Source: Mycobacterium sp. GA-0227b (GTDB lineage Bacteria > Actinomycetota > Actinomycetes > Mycobacteriales > Mycobacteriaceae). From it: a DNA stretch of 64,000 nucleotides. The stretch's first letter is position 1. Each line of letters starts with the position of its first letter. The notes below the pieces were generated by a model. The model had not been told where the DNA came from. It made no database searches and saw nothing but the letters and a program-made list of their open reading frames with translations. Below, piece after piece: positions 61,192 to 64,000 of the stretch. The DNA lies in contig NZ_LQIK01000001.1 in assembly GCF_001499855.1 (NCBI RefSeq), forward strand, positions 434,001 through 498,000. Direction: 5' to 3'. The translations under genes and the position numbers were made by a program.

Positions 61192-62451
61192 GTGATCGAC
61201 CTCAAGTTGCTGCGCGAAAACCCGGATGCGGTCCGTGCCTCGCAACGCGCCCGCGGCGAAGATCCGAATCTCGTCGACGCGCTGCTGCAGTCCGATGTCG
61301 CCCGCCGGGCCGCGGTGTCGGCGGCCGACAATCTGCGCGCCGAACAGAAGGCCGCGAGCAAGAAGGTCGGCAAGGCGTCACCCGAGGAGCGGCCCGCTCT
61401 GCTCGAGCAGGCCAAGCAGCTCGCCGAGAAGGTCAAGGCCGCCGAGGCCGATCAAGCCGAGGCCGAGCGGGCGTTCACTGCGGCGCACATGGCGTTGTCG
61501 AACGTGATCATCGACGGAGTGCCGGTCGGCGGCGAGGACGACTCCGTGGTGCTCGAGACCGTCGGCGAGCCCCCGCGCATCGACGAACCCAAGGATCACG
61601 TCGAGCTCGGCGAGGCGCTGGGGCTGATCGACCTCGAACGCGGCGCCAAGGTGGCCGGATCACGGTTCTACTTCCTCACCGGCGCCGGTGCGCTGTTGCA
61701 GCTGGGCCTGCTGCAGCTGGCGGTCAGGCTGGCCACCGAGAACGGCTTCACGTTAATGATCCCCCCGGTGCTGGTGCGCCCGGAGATCATGGCGGGCACC
61801 GGCTTTCTCGGCGCCCACAGCGAGGAGGTGTACCGCATCGAGGCCGACGACCTCTACCTCGTGGGGACCTCCGAGGTGCCGCTGGCGGGATACCACGCCG
61901 ACGAGATCCTCGACCTGTCCCGCGGACCGTTGCGGTACGCGGGCTGGTCGTCGTGCTTCCGCCGGGAGGCGGGCAGCCACGGCAAGGACACCCGCGGCAT
62001 CATCCGGGTGCACCAGTTCGACAAGGTCGAGGGATTCGTCTACTGCAAGCCCGAGGACGCCGAGGCCGAACACGACCGGCTGCTGGGCTGGCAGCGCGAG
62101 ATGCTGGCCAAGATCGAGGTGCCCTACCGCATCGTCGACATCGCCGCGGGTGACCTCGGATCGTCGGCGGCACGCAAATTCGATTGCGAGGCTTGGTTTC
62201 CCACGCAGCGCACCTACCGCGAGCTGACCTCGACGTCGAATTGCACGACGTTCCAGGCGCGCCGGTTGGCGGTGCGGTACCGCGACGAGAACGGACGGCC
62301 GCAGACGGCGGCCACGCTCAACGGTACGTTCGCGACGACGCGGTGGCTGGTGGCGATTCTGGAGAACCATCAGCAGCCCGACGGCAGCGTCCGCGTCCCA
62401 GAAGCGTTGGTGCCCTTCGTCGGAACCGAACTGCTGACGCCGGCCAAGTGA
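61192..62451 (+). CDS. serS: Seryl-tRNA synthetase
   Basis: A 419-residue class II synthetase that charges tRNA-Ser. The N-terminal tRNA-binding coiled coil runs to about residue 110 ([22 protein letters not shown]), then motif 1 ([11 protein letters not shown]), motif 2 ([26 protein letters not shown]) and motif 3 ([13 protein letters not shown]). It starts with GTG after a close -10 element and lacks a ribosome site. It corresponds to Rv3834c. Confidence 0.97.
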   Translation: MIDLKLLRENPDAVRASQRARGEDPNLVDALLQSDVARRAAVSAADNLRAEQKAASKKVGKASPEERPALLEQAKQLAEKVKAAEADQAEAERAFTAAHMALSNVIIDGVPVGGEDDSVVLETVGEPPRIDEPKDHVELGEALGLIDLERGAKVAGSRFYFLTGAGALLQLGLLQLAVRLATENGFTLMIPPVLVRPEIMAGTGFLGAHSEEVYRIEADDLYLVGTSEVPLAGYHADEILDLSRGPLRYAGWSSCFRREAGSHGKDTRGIIRVHQFDKVEGFVYCKPEDAEAEHDRLLGWQREMLAKIEVPYRIVDIAAGDLGSSAARKFDCEAWFPTQRTYRELTSTSNCTTFQARRLAVRYRDENGRPQTAATLNGTFATTRWLVAILENHQQPDGSVRVPEALVPFVGTELLTPAK

Positions 62452-62476
62452 GCGTCGCTTGTGGCGTCGTTCGCGC

Positions 62477-62812
62477 CTAGCCGTTCAGCAGTTTGTCGAG
62501 GCTCGCGAGGAACTCGGTGGGCCGCTGGGGCGTGAACGCGGGTTTGGGTCGCGCGCCCGGAACGTCGAGCGTCACCAAAGTCGACTTGATCGGTCGCCAC
62601 ACGTCGAGCGGCAGCCAGCGCCGCAGGTCCGAGCTGCCCCAGATGCGGAACCGCTGGGTGAACATGCCCAGCGGCTCGGCCTTGTATCCGCGGATCGACC
62701 GCAGCGGAATGATCTTCGAGGTGCCCGACGGAAAGTGATAGCGGCGCAGCGTGATCGCCTCACGGTCGAGCTGGATCATCCCATCGTCGTAAAACTGTTG
62801 CGGGGCCGTCAT
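62477..62812 (-). CDS. Small conserved protein of unknown function (PH-like)
   Basis: A 111-residue protein, mostly beta with a C-terminal helix (DLDVWRPIKSTLVTLDVPG), which looks like a small pleckstrin-homology-type domain (YHFPSGTSKIIPLRSIRGY). No catalytic motif is seen. It is downstream of the Rieske/metallo-hydrolase gene on the same strand, with 7 bp between them, and convergent with serS. Function unknown. Confidence 0.7.
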   Translation of the reverse strand: MTAPQQFYDDGMIQLDREAITLRRYHFPSGTSKIIPLRSIRGYKAEPLGMFTQRFRIWGSSDLRRWLPLDVWRPIKSTLVTLDVPGARPKPAFTPQRPTEFLASLDKLLNG

Positions 62813-62819
62813 TTCCGTG

Positions 62820-64000
62820 TCATTTCCGGGTGCACCTCAACTCGTGACCCTTGGTGGTCAGGCAGCGGCCGTTCTGCAGGTTCCACTGCCAGCCGTGCAG
62901 GTTGCAGGTCAGTGTCGACCCCTCGACCACACCGAATTTCGACAGGTCTGCCTTCAAGTGCGGGCACCGTCGTTGAATCTCCCAGCCGTCCAGCGTGATC
63001 GTGGACGAGTCGTCATGGGCCTCGGCGAACCACCCGTCGGCGTAAGCGATCCGCTCGTCGGTCAGGCACTTGAAGAATGTGTACAGGTACTCGTTGTAGC
63101 CGCCGACCCGCCAGGCCCGAAACCGGGTCGACAGGAAGATGGTGTTGACCCAGTCGGGTTCGTTGTCCCGCAGCACGGTGCGCACCAGCTCCGGCGCAAT
63201 CGCGAAGCCGTAGCGAAACTTCTCGTCGGGAATCGGTTCGCGCACAACCCGTTTCGGGAAATCGAGGATCACCGTCTCGGGACCCAGCCGCAACTCCACC
63301 GGGTAGCCGATACCGTCGCAGATCTGATCGGTCTGGATCATGATCGGCTCGAAGACCGTGCGCAGCGGTTCCAGCAGCGGCTCGCCCGCCGCGGGCGCCC
63401 AATTAGCCTTCTCCGCGGCCAGCACCGGCGCCATCCGCTCGGCGTAGTCGGCGATGTAGTCGGCCTTGCCGGTCGTGAAGATCGCCTGCACCTGGTCGTC
63501 GGGCAGCGGATGGGTCAGCGAATCCAGTTGCGAGCCGGTGAAAGTCGCCGTCGACCCCGGGATCATCAGCAGGCCACCCTGATGGCCGTGCGCGCGCAGC
63601 TGATCCAGGAACACCGCCTGGTCGGGAAAGATGTTGGCCGGATCGCCATGGTCGTCGTTCAGCTGGCGCAGGTCCGGATCGAGGAAGCACGGCGGGCCCG
63701 CCGACGGGACGACCCAGGTGGCGCCGACCTGCGCGATGTACTGGCGGCACCGGTCCATCTGGCGCTGCCGCTTCTGGATGCCGAACGCCTCCTTGGCGCG
63801 GGCGGGCATGTCGTAGACCATCGGGTACCAGATGGCGCCGGAGTACTGCAGCATGTGCACGTCGACGTGGCCGAAGTCGGCGTGCACCACGTCGAGGTCG
63901 ACGGGCCGCGCGTCGTTCATATTGAAAGCGGTGGTCACGCCATCCGATACCACGAGTCCGGAGTCACCGATCGGACCGTCGGCCGGGGCACGCAGCGCGA
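62820..64000 (-). CDS. Metallo-hydrolase/Rieske fusion protein (Rv3818-like), 5' partial
   Basis: The visible 393 codons are the C-terminal part; the frame is open through the window edge. The first part reads like an MBL-fold hydrolase (GDSGLVVSDGVTTAFNMNDARP, HVDVHMLQYSGAIWYPM) with the family loops. The C-terminus is a Rieske [2Fe-2S] domain: CPH (near 62960) and CNLH supply the ligands (RRCPHLKADLSKFG...LTCNLHGWQW). M. tuberculosis Rv3818 has this type of composition. A GTG near 63953 is open but lies inside the enzyme domain, so the gene extends left of its own strand, past the window. Confidence 0.85.
   Translation of the reverse strand, partial: ALRAPADGPIGDSGLVVSDGVTTAFNMNDARPVDLDVVHADFGHVDVHMLQYSGAIWYPMVYDMPARAKEAFGIQKRQRQMDRCRQYIAQVGATWVVPSAGPPCFLDPDLRQLNDDHGDPANIFPDQAVFLDQLRAHGHQGGLLMIPGSTATFTGSQLDSLTHPLPDDQVQAIFTTGKADYIADYAERMAPVLAAEKANWAPAAGEPLLEPLRTVFEPIMIQTDQICDGIGYPVELRLGPETVILDFPKRVVREPIPDEKFRYGFAIAPELVRTVLRDNEPDWVNTIFLSTRFRAWRVGGYNEYLYTFFKCLTDERIAYADGWFAEAHDDSSTITLDGWEIQRRCPHLKADLSKFGVVEGSTLTCNLHGWQWNLQNGRCLTTKGHELRCTRK

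Overview
The window is high-GC actinobacterial DNA and almost certainly comes from a mycobacterium, most likely a rapid-growing Mycolicibacterium. The evidence is gene content and order: the ESX-1 mycosin, EthA/EthR, EspR, the lysine-rich H-NS-like protein, GltBD, GlpQ1, PheA, Gpm2 and SerS are recognisable and keep much of the order of the M. tuberculosis genome (Rv numbers are used below as landmarks, from memory). It is dense with genes on both strands. I found no rRNA, tRNA, CRISPR array or insertion sequence.

Layout. (1) Bases 1-997 hold the 5' part of mycP1, the start of the mycP1-eccE1-espB side of ESX-1. (2) 1.2-6.2 kb is a small accessory cluster: a DUF3224 protein, then glycosyltransferase, methyltransferase and alpha/alpha-toroid protein in overlapping frames, a second methyltransferase on the other strand and a TetR regulator. 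The same GGACA-N2-TGTCC operator lies at the cluster promoter and at the tetR start. (3) 6.2-18.5 kb follows the Rv0135c-Rv0143c order: TetR, two tandem CYP138-like P450s, msrA, SnoaL-like protein, epimerase, DUF427, DNA glycosylase and ClC channel, with a second methyltransferase, a crotonase, an SRPBCC protein, dps and aqpZ interleaved. A KstR-type operator precedes the SnoaL/epimerase pair. (4) 18.5-21.5 kb has a thioesterase-like protein and a CPH-type copper ATPase under a CsoR-like palindrome.

(5) 21.9-28 kb is glutamate synthase gltBD. (6) 28-38.9 kb is accessory: a Tat-exported polysaccharide deacetylase, an F420-dependent oxidoreductase, a cation/proton antiporter with a divergent TrkA-type protein, a lipoprotein, a PHP-domain protein, a FucP-type symporter translationally coupled to an ABC-type solute-binding lipoprotein, and a DinB polymerase with a LexA-like box over its start. 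(7) 39-49.2 kb follows Rv3855-Rv3849: ethR/ethA, rraA, hns-like, copCD, the Rv3850 homologue, an IrrE-like peptidase with a membrane partner, and espR, interrupted by a DUF222/HNH gene. (8) 49.5-52 kb has a manganese-riboswitch-controlled GDT1 transporter, the Rv3847 homologue, and a nickel superoxide dismutase with its maturation protease where M. tuberculosis has sodA. (9) 52.5-64 kb runs from the Rv3843c homologue through glpQ1, an LCP protein, a CPBP membrane protein, an IdeR-controlled Rv3839 homologue, pheA, gpm2, a minimal zinc protease, a septum-formation-like protein and serS, to a metallo-hydrolase/Rieske protein cut by the right edge.

Common themes are metal handling (copper: CopB, CopCD; manganese: GDT1; iron: Dps, IdeR box; nickel: SodN) and redox or antibiotic-linked regulation (EthR/EthA, MerR-TipAS, KstR, LexA). 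The most unusual items are the sodA-to-sodN replacement with a variant nickel hook, the symporter/binding-protein pair, the cluster with shared operators at 1.7-5.6 kb, and the in-frame 21-bp duplication in the crotonase gene. All motif matches were read by eye; no database search was run.
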